Shown piece by piece: positions 12,701 to 22,725 of a stretch of DNA of 64,000 nucleotides. The notes below the pieces were generated by a model. It ran no database searches. It worked only from the letters and a program-made list of their open reading frames with translations, and was not told where the DNA came from. The position numbers and the translations under genes were made by a program. Source of the DNA: Xiphias gladius (Eukaryota; Chordata; Actinopteri; Istiophoriformes; Xiphiidae); NCBI RefSeq assembly GCF_016859285.1, contig NC_053413.1, positions 21,692,939-21,756,938 on the forward strand, given 5' to 3'. How positions within the stretch are numbered: the stretch's first letter is position 1; the number at the start of each line of letters is the position of its first letter.

Positions 12701-15700
12701 TGTATATTGCAGTTAATATAACAAGAAATTGCAATACAGAAAGGCTAAAGATTTTATTGGAGGTCATTTAGAGTTTCCAACAGAGAGAACTGACAAGTTT
12801 ATTTTTCACCGTAAAACGTCCCCTCTAGTATATTGTGTGACTTTGAGATCCTACAGTGCTTTAATCTCCTGTTTGCAGTCCCTTGCTAGTAATATTGTGC
12901 TAATAACTTTAATTAACAATTAAAGTAATGTTTCCTTTTCAATTTAAGCTGTATTTCGACATAAATTCTGGTTTTACGGCCCACATCTTGTAACGTCTTG
13001 GTTCAGTCTCAGCACTTGCATCAACGTCATTTTTAGCCGCGGTAGAATATAGTTAACACAGTGGAGCATTTAGCAGCTAAAGAGCCAGATATTTCCATCA
13101 GGAGTCGGTAGAGACCAAAAACAGAGCCAAAAGAATGTGAATATTTGGACTTACATCCACCAGGTTGCCAGAAACACAACCTCAAATCAATGCTAAGACC
13201 CTTGCATAACTGCTGGATGTATAAATAGGAAACTGCTTGCTAACATTTACACCATATCAACTTAAAAGGTGATGTGTATTGTGTTCACAGCTTGTTTTTG
13301 TCCTCAAGTGGCCAAATATCACTTAACGCAGACTGAATTATCTTCATCAAAAATATTTATATAATGTGTTTGATATAATAAAAACGGCCAATGTATTGTT
13401 CTCTAAAATATCTATCACTACCTGCATCTAAAAATCCTGTATCCGTCTGGCGGTAATGTCCATTACCACATTGATCTATCGTTTCTTGTGTTTTTTTTTT
13501 TTTCTGACACTCAATGCAAACCACTAAGCCAATTTAAAAATCCACTGATAACTTTTTAAGACTCAATTGCTGGCTTTAAAAAACCATGTTTACAATTTGG
13601 ATGTAATTACATAGCACATTTTTTTAAAATGGTTCTGCATATATTTTGCTGGTAGAAAAATGAGGCAATCCTGGTGAAAATTGGTGCAGTCAATGTGTGG
13701 CTTTCAGCCCGTGTGTCTTTTCTTGATACTATCACAAGGGGGTACCAAAGTTGGAAAATTTCAAGTCCTACACTCACTCAATTTCCTAATGAAGTGTCCT
13801 TAAATTTAATTTGCAACTCAACACCCAACAGTGCTACTTTTAACTGCTGTTAACTGCTGTAGTGGCTGTTTTTTATTCTTAAAGATTAATTTATATTTTT
13901 TGTTGTGTATTCTCTTGATAAGCTGTATAAAAATTTTTTTTTTTAAAGTGGGTAACACTCGAACTTCCCCTATTCAGCATTTATAGGCAGTATATAAGCA
14001 TTTCACAAATGTTTTAAACTCACTATAATGTAGTAGTAAGAAGATACGATTCTTTATTCATGTATTTATCAACAACTATAACTCCTCCTGCGGGCAGTCA
14101 TAAGCGGAGGCTTCCCTGTAAACAGATTATGATAATGTGATAATATAAAGTAGGACAAATCACAGTTGCTCAAAGGTACTGTACATTAAACACTTGTTCT
14201 TACACGTTCTTTAAGCTGTGTACTACTTCATTATAGTGTGTAAAACTATTTGTTAAATGTTTGTATACAACTTATACATTCTAAATGAAGTCATCAAAAA
14301 GTGTTGCATAAATAAAGCTGACACTTATTACAGTTTTTCATTTAACTTTAGTTTTTATTGAGCTTTTCTTCAATTTATCGCATTTTGATGAGTAACTACT
14401 TTAAACTACTAGAAGCTCCTTTCATTGTAATACCTTCTCCTCCCTTTATTTCCAGAACCACGACCACGGGTGTATCGCCTGTCGTATCATCTACCGCTCT
14501 GACGAGTTCCACCCCCCCATCCTGCCGCCGCGGGCCGACCTGACCATCGGCTTGTACGGCCAGTGGGTGAGCCAGCGCTGCGAAGTCCGCCCTGAGGTCC
14601 TCTTCCTCACCCGCCACTTCATCTTCCATGACAACAACCACACCTGGGAGGGCCACTACTACCACTACTCCGACCCCGTCTGTAAACACCCCACCTTCAC
14701 CATCTACGCCCGCGGACGCTACAGCCGAGGGCTTCACTCCACTCGAGTCATGGGCGGGACAGACTTTGTCTTCAAAGGTAACTGGGCGATATTCTTTCAT
14801 CCTACAGTTTGTGACTTTGACGTGAATTCTTAATGGAGACTTCAGGCTGCGTTAACACCTTGTCTGCTTGGTGCAGTTTAAAAACATGTTTGGTACATTT
14901 ACATTTCAGCTGAGTTCGTTATAAGACCAGTCTGCTCGCCAACGCAAAACAGATCAACCATAGGATCATACGATATAGTTTTGTCACAAGTATGTATTTA
15001 GAAGCTAAACTACGCAATCTTACCTAATTATTCTGGTCATAACATCAACAATTTCCCCTATTATAGTGCAGCTATATTGTTCCCTTTAATATTTTTCTGT
15101 CACTTTTTATGATCAGTGCGCATAACCAGCCATTTCTGCTGATACCATTCATGTCTGTACGGTAAATATGAAGCTACAAGCCAGGAGATGGTGAACTTAT
15201 CACACCATAATGAATGGGAAAAAGGAGGGAACCGCTGGCCTGACTCTGTCTGAAGGTAACTGCGGGATTAAATCCGGATTAAACAGACAAGACATAATCT
15301 ATTAGTTAGTGAGTTTTAGAGCGGCTGTGGGCGGCTTTCGTCACCTCCAGACAGAGGCAGGCTAGCCGTTTTCCCCGTTTCCAGTCTTTATGATAAGCCA
15401 TGTTAACCGTCTCCTGGCTTCATATTTAAAAGTACAGACATGAGAGAAAATGTCAAACTATTCCTTTAGCAGCACTGATGACGCTGAATGGTTGTTTTTT
15501 TTGTTTTTTTTAAACTGTCGCCTGAATGAGTTCAATCTAAGTCCAGGTGACTTCATATTTGCGAGGCTTGGGTTGTTCATGAGTAGTTTTCGAGAACCTG
15601 ACACTAAAAGAAAAAAGCTACCAGCTCAGAGCCTTATTCTACCTTTGGACTCATTTAAATTTAAATACACTCAGAAGCCTTACTGGAATATTCCAGTTTA

Positions 15701-16946
15701 TTACAACTTGGTTTTTGGTGGCATAGTTTTGGTCATCGTCTCTATTTGTTATGATAGCAATTAATTAGTGAGTACAATGCTAAGATTTGGGAACTTGTCA
15801 ACATGGCAAAAAAGAAGTTCGAAAGGGCAAGGAACAGGAGCAGTCAGTCGATCATACAAACAATGGTAACAAACAAAGGTTGTAATGTCCATCATAGTTG
15901 GAGACAGATGTCTTGGTTCAACTTCTGACCTACTGTACTTACTGTAGTTGCACACATATTTTGCCTGTGTAATAAGGGATCATTATCAAATTTCATGTGC
16001 ACCCGCTGTATATTTAAACAAAATGGTTTGTTGTGTTCCCAAATCTCTGCAATTCACTTGGTGAGTACTATGTTATCATAATCAGTAGAAACAATGATCA
16101 AAACTAAGACCCAAGCTGTAACAACGAGTAGAGAAAAACAAAGTTCAGCCTGATGAATGCCACCTGTTCATGAGGAGGTGTGCGTTCGTGACATTACATC
16201 ATTAGCATGATCAATGCGCCTAAAATTAGCTTTTGTTGGTAAGTTCGCATCACAAAGATGTCATGGATGTCATTACACAAACTCTCTTAAATCACTCGTA
16301 CGTACCACTTAAGAACACATCCGTTCATACAAGTGGTTTTACACGAGGCCCATTGTTTCATTGACTCAACCAGTTTAAAGTTTAGAGTCTCGGGGTGTCT
16401 GTTGCACCTGTGAGAGTCACCCTGGCCGCTACATCACTTGCGACTGGAGCCAACAGGTCTTGTTGTGTCTTCCCTCCTCTAGTGAACCACATGAGAGTGA
16501 CGCCCATGGACCTGGCCACCACCTCCCTCCTCAACGTCTTCAACGGTAACGAGTGTGGAGTGCAGGGGTCCTGGCAGGTGGGGGTGGAGCAGGATGTCAC
16601 CATAACAAACGGCTGTGTGGCGCTAGGCATCCGGCTCCCCCATACAGAGTACGAGCTCTTCCGCATGGAGCAGGACGCCCACGGCCGCTACCTGCTCTAC
16701 AACGGCCAGCGTCCCAGCGACGGCTCCAGTCCGGACCAGCCAGAGAAGCGAGCCACGTCTTACCAGATGCCCCTGGTCCAGTGCTCGGCAAGCAGCCAAC
16801 CGTCTGACTACAGCCGAGGGGATGACAGCGACAGGCCTCTGTTGCACCACAACGACTGCACAGGATGGCACATAGCCAGTCAGAAACACGCCACCGTGGC
16901 GTTGTTTGCGTTCGTCACGTCTGTGCTCCTTTTCTGGCAAAGCTAG
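3574..16946 (+). CDS. apcdd1: APCDD1, Wnt/BMP signalling inhibitor (exons 2-5, 5' partial)
   Basis: Coding exons are 3574-3757, 4863-5388, 14456-14777 and 16483-16946, with phases 1, 0, 1 that join into one frame of about 498 residues. The human protein has 514 residues, so only the short signal-peptide exon is missing. APCDD1 is a membrane glycoprotein that binds Wnt and LRP5/6 at the cell surface and also damps BMP signalling. The sequence shows two tandem APCDDC domains, each starting from a CEVRP motif (exons 2/3 and exon 4), conserved cysteines, and N-glycosylation sequons (NNT, NHS, NHT). A hydrophobic segment forms the extreme C-terminus. The closest alternative is the paralogue apcdd1l. 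Neighbours vapa, rab31 and ralbp1 favour apcdd1. It is convergent with vapa. Confidence 0.93.
3758..4862 (+). other. apcdd1: apcdd1 intron 2
   Basis: A 1.1 kb intron with canonical GT-AG ends. I see no conserved coding segment, RNA gene or recognisable mobile element, only T-rich runs near 4180-4240. Confidence 0.8.
4863..5388 (+). CDS. apcdd1: apcdd1 exon 3
   Basis: Acceptor 'tgttgcag' ending at 4862, donor 'AAG|gtcggt' after 5388. It encodes the rest of APCDDC domain 1, with [28 protein letters not shown] and [20 protein letters not shown]. The open frame runs 57 codons past the donor into the intron, but that tail resembles nothing in the family. Confidence 0.94.
6540..6770. repeat. Probable dispersed repeat
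   Basis: This is a GC-richer patch within AT-rich intron. Phrases such as 'tgtggcc' plus 'aggacacatcc', and 'gtgttaatgccaggt', are ones I associate with interspersed repeats of fish genomes. Boundaries are approximate and no terminal repeats were seen. It may be related to the patch at 22915-23080. Confidence 0.35.
7065..7106. repeat. Perfect 16-bp inverted repeat (hairpin)
   Basis: The arm 7065-7080 (ctttcaaatatcgttt) is followed after a 10-base loop by its exact reverse complement at 7091-7106. It lies in apcdd1 intron 3. It is too short for a typical microRNA precursor. Confidence 0.8.
8032..8490. mobile_element. hAT-like non-autonomous element, copy A
   Basis: It begins with 'cactgtggtggaaagtaact' and continues with the 'tacttgtactttacttga' and 'tttccattttatgctact' blocks also present in copies at 49488 and 62842. 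The family typically ends in an inverted match to the start (ttccaccactg), but the right end here is eroded. It has no coding capacity. Confidence 0.65.
8966..9140. repeat. Dispersed repeat fragment (pair with 12957-13220)
   Basis: It shares 'ggtttta', 'taacgt' and 'ttggttcagtc' in the same order and spacing with 12957-13010, with about two thirds of bases alike by eye in the aligned part. Both sit in apcdd1 intron 3. Confidence 0.45.
10783..10885. repeat. Dispersed fish repeat, copy 2 (5' part only)
   Basis: It begins 'gtagggctgagatgataaatc', like the end of the reverse-complemented copy at 25575-25885 ('ctagggctgcagctgatta'). Only the first hundred or so bases are recognisable. Confidence 0.4.
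12957..13220. repeat. Dispersed repeat fragment (pair with 8966-9140)
   Basis: It aligns at its start with 8990-9040 and continues with 'gtggagcatttagcagc' and 'agagccagatatttcc', phrases I associate with a repeated fish sequence. No open frame was found. Confidence 0.45.
13951..14307. mobile_element. Miniature element with long inverted repeats
   Basis: The left part (about 13951-14045) and the reverse complement of the right part (about 14210-14307) align over most of their length. Shared blocks include 'aacact', 'gcatttata' against 'gaatgtata', and 'cactataatg' followed by 'agtagta'. The whole could fold on itself. This is the shape of a MITE. It ends about 150 bases before the exon 4 acceptor and encodes nothing. 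Confidence 0.6.
14456..14777 (+). CDS. apcdd1: apcdd1 exon 4
   Basis: Acceptor 'tttccag' ending at 14455, donor 'AAAG|gtaact' after 14777 (phase 1). It begins [17 protein letters not shown] and carries [20 protein letters not shown] and [16 protein letters not shown], a second copy of the pattern seen in exon 3. This is the start of APCDDC domain 2. Confidence 0.94.
14778..16482 (+). other. apcdd1: apcdd1 intron 4
   Basis: A 1.7 kb intron with GT-AG ends. The open frame at 15450-15764 is T-rich and matches nothing. No other element was identified. Confidence 0.75.
16483..16946 (+). CDS. apcdd1: apcdd1 exon 5 and stop
   Basis: Acceptor 'cctcctctag' ending at 16482; stop TAG at 16944-16946. 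It encodes the end of domain 2 ([28 protein letters not shown]), the family motif [11 protein letters not shown], then a low-complexity stalk. The protein ends in a hydrophobic stretch that runs to the C-terminal WQS. Confidence 0.94.
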
Positions 16947-17502
16947 AGAGCAGTTGGTGCTTTTTCTACATAAAGACACAAGGGCGGACTAGGAGACTTG
17001 GTTTCCAAAACAACAAATGTAAACATTTAACTTTCCCTTTCCGATGAGAATGAGGATGAAGACTGGTGCCCATGATCCTCTGAACTCTACCCCAGCTACC
17101 AAAGACTCCAACACTGCTGCACCACAGAAACTGCACTTTACAGTGGAACCAAAGACCGACTTGTCTGTTTTCCACAAATATACAAAGATGTCTATATCCA
17201 CACAGACCTGAGACTATGTTTTATACAGTGTATTTACCTAAAACTATCAAGTCATTTCTTGGTTTGGTAATGCAAAACAAAACAAAACAAAAAAAAAGAT
17301 TTCATGCGTGGTAATGTCTTTTTACAACAAACTCTTTGACAATAAGCTCCTTGTCTCAAGGAGGTATGCTTGTGAGTCACCGTTTACAGTAAAAGGGAAC
17401 TACCGTACTTATATTGAAGCAATTTCTTAAAATATAACCTGAACTCCACAGCAGTTTTATGTCATCTATTCCACATAAAGATCATACTGTTATTTTGGAT
17501 AC

Positions 17503-17508
17503 AATAAA
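17503..17508 (+). terminator. apcdd1: Candidate poly(A) signal AATAAA, apcdd1
   Basis: A canonical hexamer 557 bases after the stop codon. Polyadenylation here would give a 3' UTR of the usual size for this family. Confidence 0.45.
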
Positions 17509-18029
17509 ACTCTTTCATCGGCAGGCAAATAACTCCTGCCCATAGCTGCATCTTCTCCGGTCGAGACTTGACCTTGTTTCCACTGGGGCTATTTTGAAAT
17601 CATGTGGTACTCAAATTGGGACTCTCTACCTGGAAAACTGGCATATAAACTAGAGTTGCCTCAACAACTGTAAAATTTGAAAAATGAATATAGCAACTTA
17701 GGACTATTAGGACTTGGACATTTGGCTAAAGTCAATTAAATGTTAATGAGAATAATTTTCTGATATCAGTATGGTAAATGTATGCAAAACCACATTAAAC
17801 CAAATTAATGGAACTAATTATGTTCTAGCTTTACATGTGTAAAGTGTGTCAGTTTTAAATTACAATTTATTTTGAGTCACTGGAGTAGCAGAATTTTGTA
17901 AAATACGATTCCACTACATACCGTCACTCGAGAATATTGGATTGTAACTTAGTCTTATGTGTAATCCATAGCTATTACACTGTTTAACTATATCACAGTG
18001 CAGCTTTGTTTTCACAAATTTTGAAAAAC

Positions 18030-18035
18030 AATAAA
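18030..18035 (+). terminator. apcdd1: Alternative poly(A) signal AATAAA, apcdd1
   Basis: A second canonical hexamer about 1.08 kb after the stop codon, within A-rich sequence. Confidence 0.35.
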
Positions 18036-18738
18036 TCCATTTTATTATAATATGGCACCTCGTGGGTGTTACCTGCTTCACTGTCCTTGGTTGAAGGAAT
18101 GCATGCAAAAAAAAAGACCCAAATACATTCATTCAGCTCCTGCTTTGGGGGGCTAGTTTTGGCCTAACTCCATGATTTAAAAAAAAAAAAAAATGATATA
18201 CTATCATTAATTTTCACAGTAAACAAGACTTTCCTTCAATGCAAGACATTACTGGGGGGAAAAAATGCAGGAATATGCCATTGTTTCAACATCTGCCTTT
18301 AATTTACTCTTATCTTTGAATACTGTTGGTCCTCCGTTTCCCTTAGGTTTTACAGTGTGGGATGTGTTTCTGCTATGCAAGTTGTTTTTTAAGCAGTTGT
18401 TCATATCAAAGACAAAGATGACGGAAGTCTAATCGGGAATTGTTATAGGTATGTTTGCTTTGGTAATTATTCCATGCTTTTTTCCAATTTGACGAACTTT
18501 AGCAATTTCATAAAACTGAGTAAACCCCTCAACAAATTCACCACAGGGATCTTACAGGAATAAGTGGATTCAATCTGTGTAATCAGTGAAAAACTGGGAC
18601 AACAGGTAGATTCTGGTAATTAGATAAAGTAGGCCACATATTACCTGTCCAGATGTGTGGCCCCCTAAATAAGTCTTCCCGTGAGGAATCTGTGAAAAGA
18701 AAATACGAATATATTAGTGCTCTTTGCTCCTCCAGGTG

Positions 18739-19095
18739 GTTTCTGAATTTGAGAGTGGAATAAATTCAAAATACCTCCATTGGGAATACGGTCATCGAGT
18801 TGTAGTACAGTATTACCACCCATCTGTCCCCCAGTGGGATCAAAGAGGTCGCAGGGGCCGTCTTCAGTCTGAAGATGTCGTCGCTCCCATCACCGTCCGG
18901 ATCGTGGACCAGTACCTGCTTTGGGAACCTACCTGCGTGCTTCTAGATCACATAAACTTTCACAACTGTGTTCAACAGAGAAAGCGCCAGCGGGCCACCA
19001 CAGCATACTCTGTTCCTGCCATGGGAAACCTGACTGACAATACTTTCCTAGGGCCAGTTTGTTCGGTGTACCCAGACTCAAGAACCTTTTATTAG
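18739..19095 (+). other. Unrecognised open segment, possible exon or relic
   Basis: A 118-codon open frame runs from an acceptor-like site ('tgctcctccag' ending 18738) to TAG at 19093-19095. The middle (about 18820-18960) is clearly richer in G+C than its surroundings. The plus-strand protein matches no family I know. The opposite strand also has an open frame over 18780-18940 with an acidic DPDGDGSDD loop of the kind seen in calcium-binding repeats. It could be an alternative apcdd1 3' exon, an exon fragment on the minus strand, or a decayed insertion. I do not assign a function. Confidence 0.2.
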
Positions 19096-20809
19096 GCTCC
19101 CGGAAATGTCTTTGTAACTGGATACATGTATAAGATTAAAGGTTTGATACTCTTCAGCGTCGATCTACTATGTACAGTAACATTCCTGTTTCTTATGGAC
19201 ATAGTAGATTTTGTATAATGTACATAGTGAACATTCAACAGGGAACTTTTTTTTTTTTTTTTTTTTAATCCCTTTATGAGATGCTATGGAGCCCAATAGT
19301 GCATTTAAAACGCCAAATTTTTTATGGATTTAGGGAGTAGATGTATGAGGGAGTTATGCGTGGAAGCTGCCAAGGACAACCAGTCCCATGCTGGAGGCCA
19401 CTGAACAGTTCTACAGGGGCAGCTGAAGGCAAAGTCCGCCTTCATACTGGTAACACTTTTAGATCATTGGATCATTCTGTGATGTCCAGTGCAATAGGAC
19501 TTTTGTGAAGTGGTACTTATTTACTTTTCGGGTGTCTCCACGTTCTCTCAAGGAACACGTACTTCGACTCATTTACTTATTTCTCACTCTTTTTTTATAT
19601 TCTCTGACATCCCACGTTTCCACTGTGTGTGGCAACGGAGGTTGCTATTGGTGGATAAACTGAAATGTGCCTGTTGCGATTACTAGCACAGAAACCATAA
19701 CAGAAAAAAGAAATTTGGACAAAAATATTGGGGAAAGACAAACAGCCGCGCAGGAGAAGACAGAAACCCAGGCGGGCTTGTGAGCTTGTGAGCATCCTCC
19801 TCACAAACAGAAAAGCAAGCAAAAATAAATAACTAAATAAATGGAAATAAATCCCTTTTGGAGCAACAAAGCACGAGGGGGAGGCAGTTGGGAGAGTGGG
19901 ATTGAGGATTTCTGATGCACAATGGTGATACATGACGTCTCCCTTATATTCATCGCAAATATCTACTGCAGCTGTGAGCCATTTACCTTAAAATGACAAA
20001 ATAAATTTAAATAGTGTGTCCCAAATCCATAGTAACACACATACATACATACTAAGCAGGTTTTGAGAACCTAGCATGTTAAAAAAATGAAGTATACTCA
20101 AACCAGAGAGAATTCCAAACTAAATACGTTTTAACGTGTTAGTGTAAAATGGTCCAAAAGCGTGTGGAATCTTTTTTGAACACCAACCTCTAAAGCTGTA
20201 AACTAAGACAGTTAGTATAATGTGGGTTACTGGCGGGTTATTCATTACAGCACCTAAAAAGGGGTTATTTATTTATTTTATTTTTTTTCCTTTCACAAAG
20301 TCCGCTCAAAATTTTCTTATTTAATATGTCTGTTCAGTAAATGATTCCTACAAGAGCCCAACCAATACTAGATTTGGAGTCCGAAATTAGAAAAGTATAA
20401 AAATCAAGTAAAGAGGTATCAAGCACTATTACTTCTCATTTTGATAAACATCCCTCAATTTTGGTTAACAACTTAGAGATAATGTTGTATACTGAGAGTA
20501 ACATTTCTCAAACTTATCTTTGGCATCTCTGTACTGCCGTTTCCTACTTCTTACTGGCCAACATATACACAATGCTAGTTCACGTGTGATAAGCTAGCAT
20601 TCGCTGACATTTCTCCCAATTGTTTGAGATTCAAGAAGTTGCCTCCTAATTATAACTCCTCTTTCCTCATATACATTTGTCTGACACCACTGCCATATAG
20701 TCACAGTAAAGCATGTAGCATGTAATTCTCCCTCTCTTTACTGCCAAGCAGGAGAGGAGGAGGGAAAAGAAAGAAAAAAAAAAAAAAGAAATCCAGTGGT
20801 CTTTTCCCA
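19096..20809. other. Intergenic sequence between convergent apcdd1 and vapa
   Basis: AT-rich with poly-T (19249-19266) and poly-A-rich tracts (20760-20790). No gene, repeat family or RNA was recognised. Either 3' UTR may extend into it. Confidence 0.6.
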
Positions 20810-21319
20810 TTTATTTTTACCCTGTCCTCTAGGAGTCAGCATGAATCATATTACTTTATGCTTTAATTAAATGATTGTAGGCTTCGCTTTTGGAGAAAAT
20901 CAAGCATCTTGTATAAACGGTTCTGTATTTTACCCGTCAGGCTGAAATGAGTTAGGTTTAGGGCCAAATGACCACAGCAGATTTTGTCATCCAGAATGCC
21001 ATAATGTACCAACAACGTATAAAATTACCTTGGAGGAACAACCTCAAAAGTAATGATTAACTGCTCCTATTTTGTTTAAGATGAAATCATTAAAATGTAT
21101 AAAACTCTCTTCCATTTCTAACTGCATTCAATTAATATCAAGAACAGATCCAAACCTCCAACTTCTTGCAGGATTATGACGCAATTGTGGTGACAAAATC
21201 CATCCACAGACAGACATGTAGACACCTGCCAAATTACTCAAGACCACCTTGGTGGTAGTTTCCACTACAGTAGGCGTTCTCCTGGACAACATTTTGCATT
21301 GATCACACATGCTCAAACA

Positions 21320-21321
<2 letters not shown>

Positions 21322-21350
<29 letters not shown>
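21322..21350. repeat. (CA)n microsatellite
   Basis: About 14 perfect CA units, read as (TG)n on the vapa strand. It generates spurious His/Thr open frames. Confidence 0.97.
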
Positions 21351-21352
<2 letters not shown>

Positions 21353-21854
21353 TGAAAACAATACGAGCCACGCTGTCGTGTCTGGTAATAACATAACTTT
21401 ACACTACAACATAGAAAACGAACTTCATTTCAAGCTCATAAAAAACAGCAGATGTCTGAGGTCGAGAAGCATTTTTTACTTTTGTGACTCTTGGCAACTT
21501 TTAACTGAAAACAATAATAATAGCTAAAATGTCGAGTGTATTTAAAACACATGGTTAGCTCACATGCTGTGCTGAGGAGAGGAAAAAAAGAAAAGAAAAA
21601 AGTATCCACTACAAATTTTGGTGGCCACACTGATGGGAAACTTGGCACGCAATCACAGTAAACTCATTTCAAGGCATCAAATAATGAATATTTGAGGTGT
21701 ATCACTGAAGAGAGACACAGGAAAAGACTGCTATCAAAACCACATTTTGTCATTTTTATTTCTTCAATGCTTAATACCATGGGACAGGATTTTAAGAATG
21801 GAGACCTTATTTCAGTCAATATTTGCCTCAGAAGGAATATATTCTTTGTATTGT

Positions 21855-21867
21855 TGTAGTAGTAGTA

Positions 21868-21921
<54 letters not shown>
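21855..21921. repeat. (GTA)n-(TAA)n microsatellite
   Basis: Five GTA units followed by about 17 TAA/ATA units. It reads as (TTA)n on the vapa strand, in the likely 3' UTR. The long tyrosine, isoleucine or asparagine runs it encodes in six frames are not proteins. Confidence 0.97.
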
Positions 21922-22563
21922 TAAAGTCTGCATTGGTGTTGAGAGGAAAAGGAAAGGACAGAAACGTACAAGGAGGCACCTATATCCCCAGCTGGACCTG
22001 AACATTCCAAGACAAGAAGTAGAAATTACAAACTGAACAAATTTACTTCAGAGGCAATCCAGCAACTGGTAGCAAGGTCATTTTGATGGAAGTTCTTTCC
22101 TTTTTTGTTTAAAAGGATTTAAAACAACATTTACAAGACACCTAACATTCCATTCAATTCCTATTAAAAACAACAGAGAGAAAAAAAGAAAAAAGAAAAA
22201 AACAAACAAATCTTTTGACTGCCTCTTGCCCATGGTTCCCTCTAGGTGCATCTTCCATGTTGACTGTTAGTATACATCTTTCATTGTCCCGCCAAATTAC
22301 CTGTATAATCCAGCCATCCAAAAACAGAAAACAAAAAAAAGGGAGCAATCACTTTTCTGTCGCCTTTTCTCAACTCTCTGTGTGTACTAACCGTGTGAGA
22401 TTGTAAAAAAGGCGACGCCTTCAAATGATGCTGTACAGATGTGTTCACTGTAGGCCACACTACCAATGATATGGCAAAGTCAACAGAAAGACTTCTTGGT
22501 TTTTCCAGGCCTTTTTGATTCCGGAGCTGGGGTGGGTGATACGGCTGGCATGCATCTCCCAGT

Positions 22564-22725
22564 CTACAAGATGAACTTCCCTAGGAAGAATCCGATGAAG
22601 ATGGCTGCTATGACGACGAGAAGTGAGGGCAGGGAGGCGGTGGTGGCTTCTCGGCCGAGGAGGCTAGTTGAGTTTGATGTCATGTGGTCTGAGCGGGGTA
22701 CCTTTCTCATTATAACAACATCCTC
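22564..22725 (-). CDS. vapa: vapa exon 6 and stop
   Basis: Acceptor 'ttttaccag', stop TAG at 22566-22564. It encodes the end of the coiled coil and the tail anchor [19 protein letters not shown], as in mammalian VAPA. Confidence 0.95.
   Translation of the reverse strand, partial: EDVVIMRKVPRSDHMTSNSTSLLGREATTASLPSLLVVIAAIFIGFFLGKFIL

Larger units (their letters stand above)
5389..14455 (+). other. apcdd1: apcdd1 intron 3 (9.1 kb), repeat-bearing
   Basis: The largest intron of the gene. It holds several dispersed repeats (6540-6770, 8032-8490, 8966-9140, 10783-10885, 12957-13220), a long-inverted-repeat element (13951-14307) and a hairpin (7065-7106), each listed separately. No other coding exon was found. 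Unexplained stretches, for example 9200-10700 and 11300-12900, look like ordinary AT-rich intron. Confidence 0.75.
16947..18035 (+). other. apcdd1: apcdd1 3' untranslated region (extent inferred)
   Basis: The region follows the TAG at 16944-16946. Two AATAAA hexamers on the plus strand, at 17503-17508 and 18030-18035, are candidate poly(A) signals, giving a 3' UTR of about 0.58 or 1.1 kb. I cannot choose between them from sequence alone. Confidence 0.5.
20810..22563 (-). other. vapa: vapa 3' untranslated region (extent inferred)
   Basis: It follows the vapa stop at 22564-22566 on the minus strand. Minus-strand AATAAA hexamers (TTTATT on plus) occur at 21755-21760 and 20810-20815, giving UTRs of about 0.8 or 1.75 kb. 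If the distal site is used, the UTR carries both the (TAA)n and the (CA/TG)n microsatellites. Confidence 0.45.

Noticed and set aside
14396-14800. 134-codon antisense open frame opposite apcdd1 exon 4
   Set aside because: Valine/acidic-rich shadow of a GC-rich exon. The sense strand is clearly apcdd1.
16553-16979. Several overlapping open frames in and opposite apcdd1 exon 5
   Set aside because: Frame shadows of a GC-rich coding exon. Only the sense frame matches APCDD1.
21664-22010. Open frames encoding long tyrosine, isoleucine or asparagine runs
   Set aside because: They are translations of the (TAA)n microsatellite in different frames.
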